Of a DNA stretch of 61,249 bases, positions 1 through 7,907 are shown piece by piece; the first letter of the stretch is position 1; every line of letters starts with the position of its first letter. The notes beneath the pieces were generated by a model, which did no database searches, was not told the DNA's origin, and was given only the letters and a program-made list of their open reading frames with translations. Location of the stretch: contig PQAH01000063.1 in the NCBI GenBank assembly GCA_003105195.1, positions 1 through 61,249 on the forward strand, written 5' to 3'. This DNA is from Bradyrhizobiaceae bacterium. Lineage in GTDB: Bacteria > Pseudomonadota > Alphaproteobacteria > Rhizobiales > Xanthobacteraceae. The translations under genes and the position numbers were made by a program.

Positions 1-969
1 ATCAGGCCCGGCGAGCTGCTCGCTGTCATCGGTGCCAGCGGATGCGGCAAGTCCACCCTGCTGCGCATCATTGCGGGGTTCGTCAAGCCGTCACACGGCC
101 GGGTCATGATCGACGGGCAGGACGCCGTGGACGTGCCGCCGCGCCTGCGCAATGTGGGCATCGTCTTCCAGAACTACACCTTGTTTCCTCACATGCGGGC
201 TTGGGAGAACGTCGCCTATCCGCTGAAGCTGCGCGGCTGGGACCGTGCGCGTCGGCGCAAGGCGGCCGATGAGATCCTCGTGCGCGTCGGCCTTTCGGCC
301 CACATCGAGAAGCTCCCCTCGCAGCTCTCGGGCGGCCAGCAGCAGCGGGTGGCGCTGGCGCGCGCCCTGGTGTTCGAGCCGCGCGCGTTGCTGCTCGACG
401 AGCCCCTCTCGGCCCTCGACGCGGCGCTGCGCGTGGAGATGCGCGACGAGATCCGGCGCCTGCAGCGTGACCACGGCATCGCGACCCTGCACATCACCCA
501 CGACCAGGAGGAGGCGCTCTCCATGGCGGACCGCGTCGCCGTCATGCAGAACGGCCGGATCGTCCAGGTCGCCGCGCCGCACGAGATCTATGCCCGCCCG
601 GCCAATCGCGAGATCGCGGCCTTTGTCGGCCAGGCGAATCTCTGGCCGGGTCGCGTCGCCGGGCCGCAGGAGATCGAGACCGCCTTGGGCCGGCTGCGCA
701 GCGGGACGCATTCGCTACCGGCCGGCGCGCGCGTCGTCGTGCTGGTGCGCCCCGAACGCGTGCAGGTCGGCCCGGCGCCGGACGGCGTGAACAGCTTTTC
801 CGGCACCGTGGTGCGCGATCGCTTCCTCGGCAGCTTCCGCCGTTTCGACCTCCAATGCGCCGGCGGCAGCCTGCTGGGAGAGACCCGGGAGCTGGGGGAG
901 ATCACCACGGTCCACATCCCGGCGTCGGCCGTGCAGCTGCTGCCCGACGACAACAACAAGGTTCGTTAG
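1..969 (+). CDS. ABC transporter ATP-binding protein (5' end outside window)
   Basis: ATPase of an ABC importer of the iron(III)/spermidine-putrescine/thiamine class, which powers uptake across the inner membrane. The frame is open from base 1, so the N-terminus is missing. Visible motifs are Walker A GASGCGKST (about residues 11-19 of the fragment), the signature LSGGQQQR near residue 109, Walker B with LLLDEPLSALD near residue 131, and the switch histidine in HITHDQEEA. The last ~90 residues look like a TOBE-type regulatory domain. A binding protein and a permease follow on the same strand, so this is one operon. Substrate cannot be read from the sequence. Confidence 0.93.
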   Translation: MRPGELLAVIGASGCGKSTLLRIIAGFVKPSHGRVMIDGQDAVDVPPRLRNVGIVFQNYTLFPHMRAWENVAYPLKLRGWDRARRRKAADEILVRVGLSAHIEKLPSQLSGGQQQRVALARALVFEPRALLLDEPLSALDAALRVEMRDEIRRLQRDHGIATLHITHDQEEALSMADRVAVMQNGRIVQVAAPHEIYARPANREIAAFVGQANLWPGRVAGPQEIETALGRLRSGTHSLPAGARVVVLVRPERVQVGPAPDGVNSFSGTVVRDRFLGSFRRFDLQCAGGSLLGETRELGEITTVHIPASAVQLLPDDNNKVR

Positions 970-994
970 AGAAGAGAAGGAAAGGAGACGTGAC

Positions 995-2071
995 ATGAAG
1001 CTCGGATTCTGGATCGCCGTCTCGGCATTCGCGATCGCCCCGATGCTCGCGCATGCCCAAACCGTCACCGATTCGCCGGAGCTCTATCCCGGCGAGCGGG
1101 CGCTCTACGAGGCCGCAAGCAAGGAAGGAATGGTGGTCTCGTTCGACACCGGCCCGACCTGGGCCAACTGGGCGGCGCAGTTCGCGGCCTTCAAGAAACG
1201 CTATCCCGCGGTCGAGATGACCTACAACGATCTCGGCTCGGCCGCCACGGTGCTGGCTCTGGAGAAGGCGCGCAATCGGCCGCAGGCCGATACGGCGTAT
1301 TATTTCGCGGCCTCCGCCGTGGACGCGGTCGCCAAGGACGTCGTGGCTGCGTTCAAGCCCGTGAACTTCGACAAGCTGCCCGACGTCTTCCGCCACCCCG
1401 ATGGCAAGTGGTTCACCATCCACTCGCTGACCATCGCGTTCGTCGTCAACACCAAGCTCGTCAAGGAGGTGCCGCAGTCCTGGGCGGATCTCCTCAAGCC
1501 GGAATACAAGAACGCGGTGGTGTATCTCGATCCGCGCTCGACCGGCGTCGGGCAGGTGCTCACCTTCGCGGCCGCCTATGCGAACGGCGGAAGCGTGGAG
1601 AACGTCCAGCCCGGCATCGAGTATCTCGGCAAGCTCCACAAGGCCGGCAACGTGCTGCGCGTGGTGGGCACGACGCCCTATGCGCAGTTCGTCAAGGGCG
1701 AGATCCCGGTCTGGATCTCCTACGAGAACGACGGACTCAAGGCCAAGCACATCGACGGCCTGGGCGACCAGGTCGCGGTGGTGATTCCGAAGGAAGCCTC
1801 GGCGGCCGCGCCGTACGGGATCAGCCTGGTCAAGAACGGCCCGAACCCGAATGCCGGCAAGCTCTGGCTCAACTTCATCATGACCGAGATGGGCCAGGGC
1901 ATCTTCGCCCAGGGCTTCGTGCGCCCGTCGGTGCCGGGCATCAAGCTGCCGGCGGACGTGGCCGGCAAGCTGCCGCCCGCGCCGCAGGTGAAGCCGCTCG
2001 ACGTGCAGAAGGCCGCGGCCAAGAAGGCGGAGATCGACGCCGGCTGGGCCAAGGCCGCGATCCAGCGCTGA
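995..2071 (+). CDS. ABC transporter periplasmic substrate-binding protein (iron/polyamine-type family)
   Basis: A 358-residue secreted binding protein. Residues 1-22 form a Sec signal peptide ending in AHAQ. The mature part resembles the Fbp/AfuA and PotD-like group (family 1 solute-binding proteins). The start is supported by a strong Shine-Dalgarno GGAAAGGAG just upstream. It lies 25 nt after the ATPase and 11 nt before the permease, so it should deliver substrate to that transporter. I see no clear iron-binding tyrosine pair that would fix the ligand; iron chelate, phosphonate or polyamine all remain possible. Confidence 0.85.
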   Translation: MKLGFWIAVSAFAIAPMLAHAQTVTDSPELYPGERALYEAASKEGMVVSFDTGPTWANWAAQFAAFKKRYPAVEMTYNDLGSAATVLALEKARNRPQADTAYYFAASAVDAVAKDVVAAFKPVNFDKLPDVFRHPDGKWFTIHSLTIAFVVNTKLVKEVPQSWADLLKPEYKNAVVYLDPRSTGVGQVLTFAAAYANGGSVENVQPGIEYLGKLHKAGNVLRVVGTTPYAQFVKGEIPVWISYENDGLKAKHIDGLGDQVAVVIPKEASAAAPYGISLVKNGPNPNAGKLWLNFIMTEMGQGIFAQGFVRPSVPGIKLPADVAGKLPPAPQVKPLDVQKAAAKKAEIDAGWAKAAIQR

Positions 2072-2082
2072 GAGCCCGAACC

Positions 2083-2913
2083 ATGCGCCGGGGGACGTTC
2101 CTGATCCTGGTCGCCCCCGGCGCGGCCCTGTTCGCATTCTTCTTCCTGCTGCCGCTCGCGGCGGTCTCCCTCGACGCGTTCCGCGAGGGCGGAAGCGCCT
2201 TCGGACGCGTGCTCGGCAGCGACCTGTTCTGGGGCGGGCTGCGCGGCACGATCGTGCTCGCAGCGACCGCGTCGGTGTTCTCGCTCGCGGTCGGCTTCGC
2301 GGTCGCGCTGCACCTCTCGCGGCTGCGCGAATCCACGCGCACGATCCTGGTCTTCTTCATCGCCCTGCCCCTCACCTTCTCGGGGCTGATCGTCGCCTAT
2401 GGCTTCATCCTGTCCTACGGGCGCGCGGGCTTCGTGACCCAGATCCTCGCCATGGCCGGGGTCGACGCGGCCGAGTTCTCGCGCCTGCTCTATTCGCCGC
2501 AGGGGCTCGCTTTCGCTTCGTCCTATTATCTGATCCCGCGGGTCGTCATGCTGCTGATGCCGGTACTGATCAATTTCGACGCCGGCCAGCTCGCGGCCGC
2601 CGAGTCCCTCGGCGCCACCCGCGGGCGCGCCGTCCGCGACATCCTGATTCCGCAGGTGCTGCCGACGGCCTTCACGGCCTTCTGCCTGATCGCCGCGGTC
2701 GTGATCGGCGCCTACGGCACCGCCCTTGCGCTGGTCGGCACGCAGGTCAATATCCTGCCCTTGCAGCTCTACAGCATGATCTCGGAGACCGGTTCCGACT
2801 TCGCGGCTGCCGCGGCGCTGTCGCTGCTCCTGATGGGGATGTGCTCGAGCGTGATGGCGGTGGGGGAAATCGTTGCAGCACGTCATGAGCGCCAAGATGC
2901 TCACGCTCGATGA
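2083..2913 (+). CDS. ABC transporter permease
   Basis: A 276-residue inner-membrane permease that starts with a hydrophobic helix (LILVAPGAALFAFFFLLPLA) and shows about six membrane segments. The EAA loop, which contacts the ATPase, is visible around residues 170-190 (AAESLGATRGRAVRDILIP). ATG 2083 follows the binding-protein gene by 11 nt. Importers of this class usually have two permeases; only one lies in the window, so the partner is probably encoded to the left of base 1. Its 3' end overlaps the start of the next gene. Confidence 0.88.
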   Translation: MRRGTFLILVAPGAALFAFFFLLPLAAVSLDAFREGGSAFGRVLGSDLFWGGLRGTIVLAATASVFSLAVGFAVALHLSRLRESTRTILVFFIALPLTFSGLIVAYGFILSYGRAGFVTQILAMAGVDAAEFSRLLYSPQGLAFASSYYLIPRVVMLLMPVLINFDAGQLAAAESLGATRGRAVRDILIPQVLPTAFTAFCLIAAVVIGAYGTALALVGTQVNILPLQLYSMISETGSDFAAAAALSLLLMGMCSSVMAVGEIVAARHERQDAHAR

Positions 2914-3532
2914 GCGGCAGGGAGTCCTGCGCGACGAGGCGTCCGGCCGTTGCTACGGGCCGGCGCGGCGCGAATGGAGCCCGGGTCCGCCGGTCCAGGG
3001 CGTCCCCGTCTCGCCGAGGGCGGCCGTGGCTTGGCTCCAGCAGCGATCCGGGCATCCGCTGCGAGAGCCGGTGGCGGTCATCGGTCCGGGACAAGCAAGC
3101 GAATTGCAGCTCTCGGTCGCGCGCGACCTCGGAGCGGCGCTGGGCTCGGTGGGCCTGCGGGTCGTCTGCGGAGGACGCGGCGGCGTGATGGAGGCGGTCG
3201 CGCGCGGGGTCACGGAAGCCGGCGGCATCAGCATCGGCCTCCTCCCGGGCCCGGACGCCGTTGAGGCCAACCGCTACATCACGGTCGCGCTGGCCACGGG
3301 GATCGGCGAAGCGCGCAATGCCATCGTGGCGCGCGCCGGCTTCTGCCTGGTTGCCGTGGGGGACAGCTACGGGACCCTGTCCGAGGTCGCGCTCGGCCTG
3401 CAGTTCGGACGGCCGGTCATCGGCCTGTGCGACGCCGCCCAGGTCGCGGGTGTGGTTCATGTCGAGACTGTGGAAGAGGCCGTCGACCGCGTGGCGGCCG
3501 TGGCGCTGGGGCTGACGGCCGGTCGGGCCTGA
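2885..3532 (+). CDS. TIGR00725/LOG-like family protein (Rossmann nucleotide-binding fold)
   Basis: About 215 residues. It resembles the TIGR00725 branch of the LOG/lysine-decarboxylase-like superfamily: a Gly-rich CGGRGGVMEA stretch, then ILLPGPDAVEANRY-type spacing, GIGEARN and the late motif YGTLSEVALGL. LOG enzymes release cytokinin-like bases from nucleotide monophosphates, but this branch has no settled function. The gene overlaps the permease end. ATG 2885 is chosen; a TTG at 2873 sits better behind GGGGG and would add four residues. The N-terminal ~50 residues are not part of the core fold. Confidence 0.72.
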   Translation: MSAKMLTLDERQGVLRDEASGRCYGPARREWSPGPPVQGVPVSPRAAVAWLQQRSGHPLREPVAVIGPGQASELQLSVARDLGAALGSVGLRVVCGGRGGVMEAVARGVTEAGGISIGLLPGPDAVEANRYITVALATGIGEARNAIVARAGFCLVAVGDSYGTLSEVALGLQFGRPVIGLCDAAQVAGVVHVETVEEAVDRVAAVALGLTAGRA

Positions 3533-3555
3533 CGGGCTCGACAGGGGGCCGAGCC

Positions 3556-3783
3556 GTGCCATACCGGACCAATGACGACCTGCCGGCCCCGGTGCGCAAC
3601 CACCTCCCGGAGCATGCGCAGGACATCTATCGCGCGGCCTTCAACAACGCCCATGCGGCGCATGCGGGGGATCCGCGTCAGGAGGAGGCCGCGCACCGCA
3701 TCGCCTGGGCCGCGGTGAAGCGCGCCTTCGTCAAGGTCGGCACGCGCTGGATCGCCCGGGCCGACGCCGGGCGTCCGCGGTGA
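3556..3783 (+). CDS. ChaB family protein
   Basis: A 75-residue protein starting at GTG 3556 with PYRTNDDLP, matching the start of the ChaB family. The central helix-rich part (HLPEHAQDIYRAAFNNA, then AHRIAWAAVKRAF) is typical of the fold. E. coli ChaB was named as a cation-transport regulator, but its role is not firmly known. The gene comes 23 nt after the LOG-like gene. An FNR/FixK-type palindrome begins 6 nt after its stop codon and belongs to the next gene. Homologues are often found in stress-related clusters of alphaproteobacteria. Confidence 0.82.
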   Translation: MPYRTNDDLPAPVRNHLPEHAQDIYRAAFNNAHAAHAGDPRQEEAAHRIAWAAVKRAFVKVGTRWIARADAGRPR

Positions 3784-3789
3784 CCGCCA

Positions 3790-3803
3790 TTGACGTAGCT
3801 CAA
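3790..3803. promoter_or_regulatory. FNR/FixK-type palindrome upstream of DUF2267-prs-like genes
   Basis: TTGACGTAGCTCAA fits the FixK/FNR pattern TTGA-N6-TCAA. It is centred about 62 nt before ATG 3859, which would place it near -41.5 of a promoter with a leader of ~20 nt. One of five such sites between 3.8 and 13.5 kb. Binding is inferred, not shown. Confidence 0.6.
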
Positions 3804-3858
3804 CGCCCGGCATGCGGATTCTGCAACGATCGGCCCGTTCCATGAACAGGAGACCGTC

Positions 3859-4299
3859 ATGAGCACCGGCCTCGAGAGCATCGACCGCACGGTCCAGCAG
3901 ACCCATCTCTGGATCAACGAACTGGACGAGATCCTGGGCTGGGACAACAAGGCCCGGTCCTACCGCCTGCTGCGGGCGGTGCTGCAGGGACTGCGCGACT
4001 GGCTGCCCGTCAACGAAGCCGCGGATCTCGGCGCGCAGCTGCCGACGCTGCTGCGCGGCGTCTACTACGAGCACTGGCGGCCCGTGCAAACGCCCGTCAA
4101 GGAACGCAGCCTCGGCGATTTCCTGGCGCGCATGGACGAGGCCTTCCGCGGCGATCGGCTGGGCATCATGCCGGAGGCCGTATCCTGCGTGTTCCGGTTC
4201 CTGGCGCAGAAGATCACGGCCGGCGAGATCGACGACGTACGCCAATCGCTCCCCGCGGAGCTGCGCGCGCTGTGGACCCCCTCGGGGCGTGCCGCTTGA
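3859..4299 (+). CDS. DUF2267 domain-containing protein
   Basis: A 146-residue cytosolic protein covering nearly one DUF2267 domain. Recognisable parts are NELDEILGWDNKARSYRLLR near residue 22, LPVNEAADLGAQLP near residue 50 and LLRGVYYEHW near residue 66. The function of the family is unknown; it often sits with stress, chaperone and phosphoribosyl genes, as here. A clear ribosome-binding site (CAGGAGA) precedes the ATG. It is the first gene behind the FNR/FixK-type site at 3790-3803 and is followed 31 nt later by the PRPP-synthetase-like gene, so the two probably share a transcript. Confidence 0.88.
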   Translation: MSTGLESIDRTVQQTHLWINELDEILGWDNKARSYRLLRAVLQGLRDWLPVNEAADLGAQLPTLLRGVYYEHWRPVQTPVKERSLGDFLARMDEAFRGDRLGIMPEAVSCVFRFLAQKITAGEIDDVRQSLPAELRALWTPSGRAA

Positions 4300-4330
4300 G
4301 GCCCGCGAACGACGGGCCCATCATGGGCGA

Positions 4331-5359
4331 ATGATGGACGATAGGTCGGCACGTCCGCCACAGCCGGAGACGCCGCCCGTCACGGGCGGTCGGCTGCGCC
4401 TGTTCGCATTGCAGGCCACGGTCGATCTCGGCGATGCGGTCGCGACCGCGTTGCATCGCGGACTTTCCGCGCACGAGGAGCGCGCGTTCCCCGACGGCGA
4501 GCACAAGGCGCGGCCGCTCGACACGGTGCGCGATTGCGACGTCTATGTGCTCCAGAGCCTGCATGGCGGACCGGCGGACAGCGCGAACGACAAGCTGTGC
4601 CGCCTCTTGTTCTTCATCGGCGCGCTGAAGGACGCCGGGGCCGCCCGCGTCACTGCGGTCGCGCCCTATCTCTGCTATGCGCGCAAGGACCGCCGCACCA
4701 AGGCCAACGACCCGGTGGCCACCCGCTATGTGGCGCAGCTGTTCGAGGCGATCGGCGTCGACCGGGTGGTCACGCTGGAGGTGCACAATCCGGCGGCGTT
4801 CGAGAATGCCTTCCGCTGTCCGACCGTGGCGCTGACGAGCACGCCGCTGTTCGTCGAGCATGCCCGGACCCTCGCGGGACCGGTCTGCGTGGTGTCGCCG
4901 GACGCCGGGGGCGCCAAGCGCGCGGAGCTGTTTCGCGAGGCCCTCGAGGCGCGCCTCGGCCGTCCGGTCGCGGCCGGCATGGCCGAGAAGCATCGCAGCG
5001 CGGGCACGGTCTCGGGCGATCTCTTCGTCGGCGACGTCGCGGGCGCGACCGCCCTGATCGTCGACGACCTCATCAGCACGGGGCACACGCTGCTGCGCAC
5101 CGCCCGGGCGGCGCGCGCCGCCGGCGCAGCGCGCGTTGTCGCCCTGGTCACGCACGGGCTGTTCATGCCGGGCGCCGAGGCGGTGCTGGCCGACCCGGCG
5201 ATCGACCGCTTCGTGATCACCGACGCGGTGCCGCCGTTCCGGCTGGGGCCGAAGGCCGCGCGTCACAAGCTGGAGATCATGCCGGCCGCCCCGCTGCTGG
5301 CCGAGGCGATCGGCCGGCTGCATCGAGGGGAAAGCCTCGAGGACCTGATGGCCGTCTGA
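4331..5359 (+). CDS. Ribose-phosphate pyrophosphokinase-like protein (divergent PRPP synthetase)
   Basis: 342 residues with the two-domain PRPP-synthetase architecture. PRPP synthetase makes PRPP from ribose 5-phosphate and ATP. Visible parts are FPDGEHKARPLDTVRDCDVY near residue 42, the ATP-binding ARKDRRTKANDP region, an SPDAGGAKR segment, a catalytic-loop candidate EKHRSAG and the PRPP site LIVDDLISTGHTLL. It differs from housekeeping Prs in these loops and in an N-terminal extension, so it is probably a stress-linked paralogue. ATG 4331 (MMDDRS) is preferred to an upstream TTG overlapping the previous gene. Its last 83 nt overlap the convergent phosphotransferase gene. Confidence 0.84.
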   Translation: MMDDRSARPPQPETPPVTGGRLRLFALQATVDLGDAVATALHRGLSAHEERAFPDGEHKARPLDTVRDCDVYVLQSLHGGPADSANDKLCRLLFFIGALKDAGAARVTAVAPYLCYARKDRRTKANDPVATRYVAQLFEAIGVDRVVTLEVHNPAAFENAFRCPTVALTSTPLFVEHARTLAGPVCVVSPDAGGAKRAELFREALEARLGRPVAAGMAEKHRSAGTVSGDLFVGDVAGATALIVDDLISTGHTLLRTARAARAAGAARVVALVTHGLFMPGAEAVLADPAIDRFVITDAVPPFRLGPKAARHKLEIMPAAPLLAEAIGRLHRGESLEDLMAV

Positions 5360-6380
5360 GCATCGCTTCGAGCCGACGGGCGTCGGCGGCCGCGAGCGCC
5401 AGATAGCTGCGCGCGAGGGGCGGCCATTTCTCGGGGGAGCGCGGCTCCGGCTCGAGCAGGTGCGCGATCGCAAGCCGCGCCCGCAAGGTCGCGCGATAGC
5501 AGCGGTAGAAGGCGAAGAGCTCCTCCGAGAGGCCGTCGCCCAGGGTCCGGATGGCGCGCTCGCGGATCCCGGCTCCGGCCCAACGGGCTCCGAGGCGCTC
5601 GCATTCGATGCAGAGAAAGGCGATCTCGTCGAACGGGTCGACGCTGCGCAGGCGCGGATTGAATTCGAGGCAGTCGATGATGCGGATCGGTTCGCCGAGG
5701 AAGATGTGCTCGGGCCTCAGGTCGCCGTGGCCGTCCACGATCTGGCGACCGCGCACGCGTGCCGCGAGCAGGCGCGAACGTTTCGCCAGGAAGCGCCGCT
5801 GGGCGCGGTCGATCCCCCGCACCAGGCCGGCCGGCAGCCCGAGCCGCGGATCGAGCAGGACCCGGCGATTGTAGGTGAGGTCGCCGTGCCAGCGGGCGCG
5901 ATGAATGTCGGGCGCGACCGGCACGGCATCGGTATGCCGGTAGAAGGCGACGAGCCTCGCGACGAGACGGTCGAGGTCGGCCGGCGTGACGCGGTTCTCG
6001 CCGATGCGGCTCTCGAGCGTGTCGCGCTCGTCGAGCCGACGCATGACCACGAGCCAGTCCACCACCCGCCCCTCCCCGGCGATTTCGAGACCGCGCCCGC
6101 CGAGCGTCAACGGCAGCACGGCCTCGTAGACGTCGGCAGCGAGCCGGCGGTTGAGCGCCAGCTCGGCCCGGCAGGCAGCCTCGCGGCGCGCCAGCGTCGA
6201 GAAGTCAAGGTAGGGAAAGCGCACGGGCTTCTTCAGCTTGTAGACCCGGTCGCCGGCGAGAAAGATCCAGGACATGTGTGTTTCGCGGCAGGTCACCGCG
6301 TCCGGCGCGCCGTAGGCACCGGGCCCGCGCAGGAACGCCACCTTCTCGGCCAGCGTGGGAGCGTCGGACCCGGTCGGCAT
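5277..6380 (-). CDS. Aminoglycoside-phosphotransferase-like kinase, COG2187 type, lacking the AAA/kinase half
   Basis: 367 residues from ATG 6380. The fold is APH/choline-kinase-like: VYKLKKPVRFPYLDF near the N-terminus carries the ATP-binding lysines, and GHGDLRPEHIF followed by IIDCLEFNPRLR gives the catalytic-loop and DFG-like acidic residues. Many COG2187 proteins carry a C-terminal P-loop kinase domain and reach ~500 residues; this one stops after the APH module in a low-complexity Arg/Pro tail. The tail overlaps the 3' end of the convergent prs-like gene by 83 nt. Substrate is unknown. The open frame extends to 6500, but the family-like sequence starts near MPTGSDAPTL. Confidence 0.78.
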   Translation of the reverse strand: MPTGSDAPTLAEKVAFLRGPGAYGAPDAVTCRETHMSWIFLAGDRVYKLKKPVRFPYLDFSTLARREAACRAELALNRRLAADVYEAVLPLTLGGRGLEIAGEGRVVDWLVVMRRLDERDTLESRIGENRVTPADLDRLVARLVAFYRHTDAVPVAPDIHRARWHGDLTYNRRVLLDPRLGLPAGLVRGIDRAQRRFLAKRSRLLAARVRGRQIVDGHGDLRPEHIFLGEPIRIIDCLEFNPRLRSVDPFDEIAFLCIECERLGARWAGAGIRERAIRTLGDGLSEELFAFYRCYRATLRARLAIAHLLEPEPRSPEKWPPLARSYLALAAADARRLEAMLRRPSGPRGFPLDAAGRSPRPAAGRPA

Positions 6381-6420
6381 GGACACGTGGCGCAAGGCTG
6401 CCTCCACGGGGAGCGCTCCG

Positions 6421-6439
6421 GTTACGGGCCGACCGTAAC
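6421..6439. promoter_or_regulatory. Perfect 7-bp inverted repeat in divergent promoter region
   Basis: GTTACGG-gccga-CCGTAAC lies between the start of the phosphotransferase gene (6380) and the FNR/FixK-type site at 6459. The position suits a repressor site on the leftward promoter. The regulator is unknown. Confidence 0.4.
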
Positions 6440-6458
6440 AGCGGATACTTCGATTCCG

Positions 6459-6472
6459 TTGATCCCCGTCAA
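6459..6472. promoter_or_regulatory. FNR/FixK-type palindrome in divergent intergenic region
   Basis: TTGATCCCCGTCAA (TTGAT-N4-GTCAA) is centred 58 nt before ATG 6524 of the hydrolase and about 85 nt from the divergent phosphotransferase start, so it could serve either or both. Binding is inferred. Confidence 0.65.
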
Positions 6473-6523
6473 CATTCCGGGCGCGCGTCCGGTTCACCAT
6501 GGTGTTGCCCTGTGGGGAGCGTC

Positions 6524-7249
6524 ATGGACGTGCAGTCCTCCGATTCCGGCCGGCCGGCCTCGCCCGAGGCGGGCGGCGGCCGTGCCGTCGAAGTGGGTCC
6601 GCTGCGGCTCGCCGGGACGCTCGCGATACCGCTCGGAGCCCGGAGCGCCATCGTGTTCGTCCACGGCAGCGGCTCGAGCCGGCACAGCCCGCGCAACATC
6701 GCGGTGGCGCGCGCGCTGAATGCGCGCGGCTTCGCCACGCTGTTGTTCGACCTGTTGCGCGGCGACGAGGATGCCGAGAGACATAAGGTTTTCGACATTC
6801 CGCTGCTCGCGGAGCGGCTGTTGCGGGCGATTGCCTGGATGAAGACGCAAGAGCCGCGCCTCGCCCTCGGCTTGTTCGGCGCCAGCACCGGCGCCGCCGC
6901 CGCCCTGGTCGTGGCGGCAGCCCTGGCCGACGACATCGGCGCCGTGGTGTCCCGCGGCGGACGTCCGGACCTCGCCGGTCCGGTGCTCGGCGACGTTCAC
7001 GCCCCCACGCTCCTGATCGTCGGCGGGGCCGATGAGGTGGTGCTCGACCTCAACCGATGGGCCTTCGACCGGCTGCGCGGCACCAAGGCCCTCGAGGTTG
7101 TCCCCGGGGCCAGTCACCTGTTCCCCGAGCCCGGCGCCATGGAGCAGGTGATCGCGCACGCCGCGGGCTGGTTCGAGCGGTTTCTCCCCGCGCCGGGTCG
7201 CGGCGGGGCCATTCCGGGAGGAAGCGAGGATATCCATGCCGTTTCATGA
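6524..7249 (+). CDS. Alpha/beta hydrolase (dienelactone-hydrolase-like)
   Basis: 241 residues. The nucleophile elbow GASTG (about residues 124-128), an oxyanion-region HGSGSSRHSPRN near residue 49, an acidic residue in VGGADEVV and a late His in GASHLFPEPG make a complete Ser-Asp-His set. Esterase or hydrolase activity is likely, substrate unknown. The next gene starts 14 nt before its stop, so the two are translationally coupled. In alphaproteobacteria this hydrolase and phosphoribosyltransferase are often neighbours or fused. An FNR/FixK-type site lies 51 nt upstream of ATG 6524. Confidence 0.85.
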   Translation: MDVQSSDSGRPASPEAGGGRAVEVGPLRLAGTLAIPLGARSAIVFVHGSGSSRHSPRNIAVARALNARGFATLLFDLLRGDEDAERHKVFDIPLLAERLLRAIAWMKTQEPRLALGLFGASTGAAAALVVAAALADDIGAVVSRGGRPDLAGPVLGDVHAPTLLIVGGADEVVLDLNRWAFDRLRGTKALEVVPGASHLFPEPGAMEQVIAHAAGWFERFLPAPGRGGAIPGGSEDIHAVS

Positions 7250-7907
7250 CCGCACCGAGGCGGGGCGGCGGCTCGCGGCCGCGCTCGGCCGCTTTCGCAC
7301 CGAGCCTTGCGTCGTGCTGGCGCTGCCGCGCGGCGGCGTGCCGGTGGCAGCCGAGGTCGCGTCCGCGCTGAATGCGCCGATGGATCTCGTGCTGGTGCGC
7401 AAGATCGGCGTGCCGATGCAGCCCGAGCTCGCCATGGGGGCCGTGGTCGACGGGGAGCATCCGCTCGTGGTGCGCAATCGCGACATCATCGGGCTGGCCG
7501 GCGTGAGGGAGGCGGATTTCCAGGCGGTCTGCACCCGCGAGCGCGAGGAGATCGCGCGGCGCCGGGCGCTCTATCTCGGCGATCGTGCGGCGCCCCCCGT
7601 GGAGGGGCGCGTGGCGATCGTCGTCGATGACGGAGTCGCCACCGGCGCGACCACCCGAGCCGCCCTGCGCGCGGTCCGCCTGCGCAAGCCGGCGAGACTG
7701 GTGCTCGCGGTTCCGGTGGCGCCGACCCGAACCCTGGTGGAGCTGCGCGATGAGGCGGACGAGGTCGTCTGCCTGGAGGACTACGAGGATTTCGGCGCGA
7801 TCGGACTCTTCTACGCCGACTTCCGGCAGGTCGGAGACCACGAGGTCACGGCGATCCTCGCCCGGTTTCCGGCCGTGGCGCCGCAAGACCGCGCACCCGC
7901 TTCCTAG
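7236..7907 (+). CDS. Phosphoribosyltransferase family protein
   Basis: 223 residues of type I PRTase fold. The PRPP-binding motif is VVDDGVATGATT near residues 129-140; a PRGGVPVAAEVA loop near residue 31 and an RKIGVP segment near residue 55 match this family of stand-alone phosphoribosyltransferases. The base or acceptor is unknown. It overlaps the hydrolase by 14 nt and its end overlaps convergent polX by 4 nt. Together with the prs-like gene at 4331 it points to PRPP making and PRPP use within the same regulon. Confidence 0.87.
   Translation: MPFHDRTEAGRRLAAALGRFRTEPCVVLALPRGGVPVAAEVASALNAPMDLVLVRKIGVPMQPELAMGAVVDGEHPLVVRNRDIIGLAGVREADFQAVCTREREEIARRRALYLGDRAAPPVEGRVAIVVDDGVATGATTRAALRAVRLRKPARLVLAVPVAPTRTLVELRDEADEVVCLEDYEDFGAIGLFYADFRQVGDHEVTAILARFPAVAPQDRAPAS

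Noticed and set aside
2083..2913. Idea that the first ABC operon has lost its second permease
   Set aside because: The operon is cut by the left edge, so the second permease may simply lie upstream.
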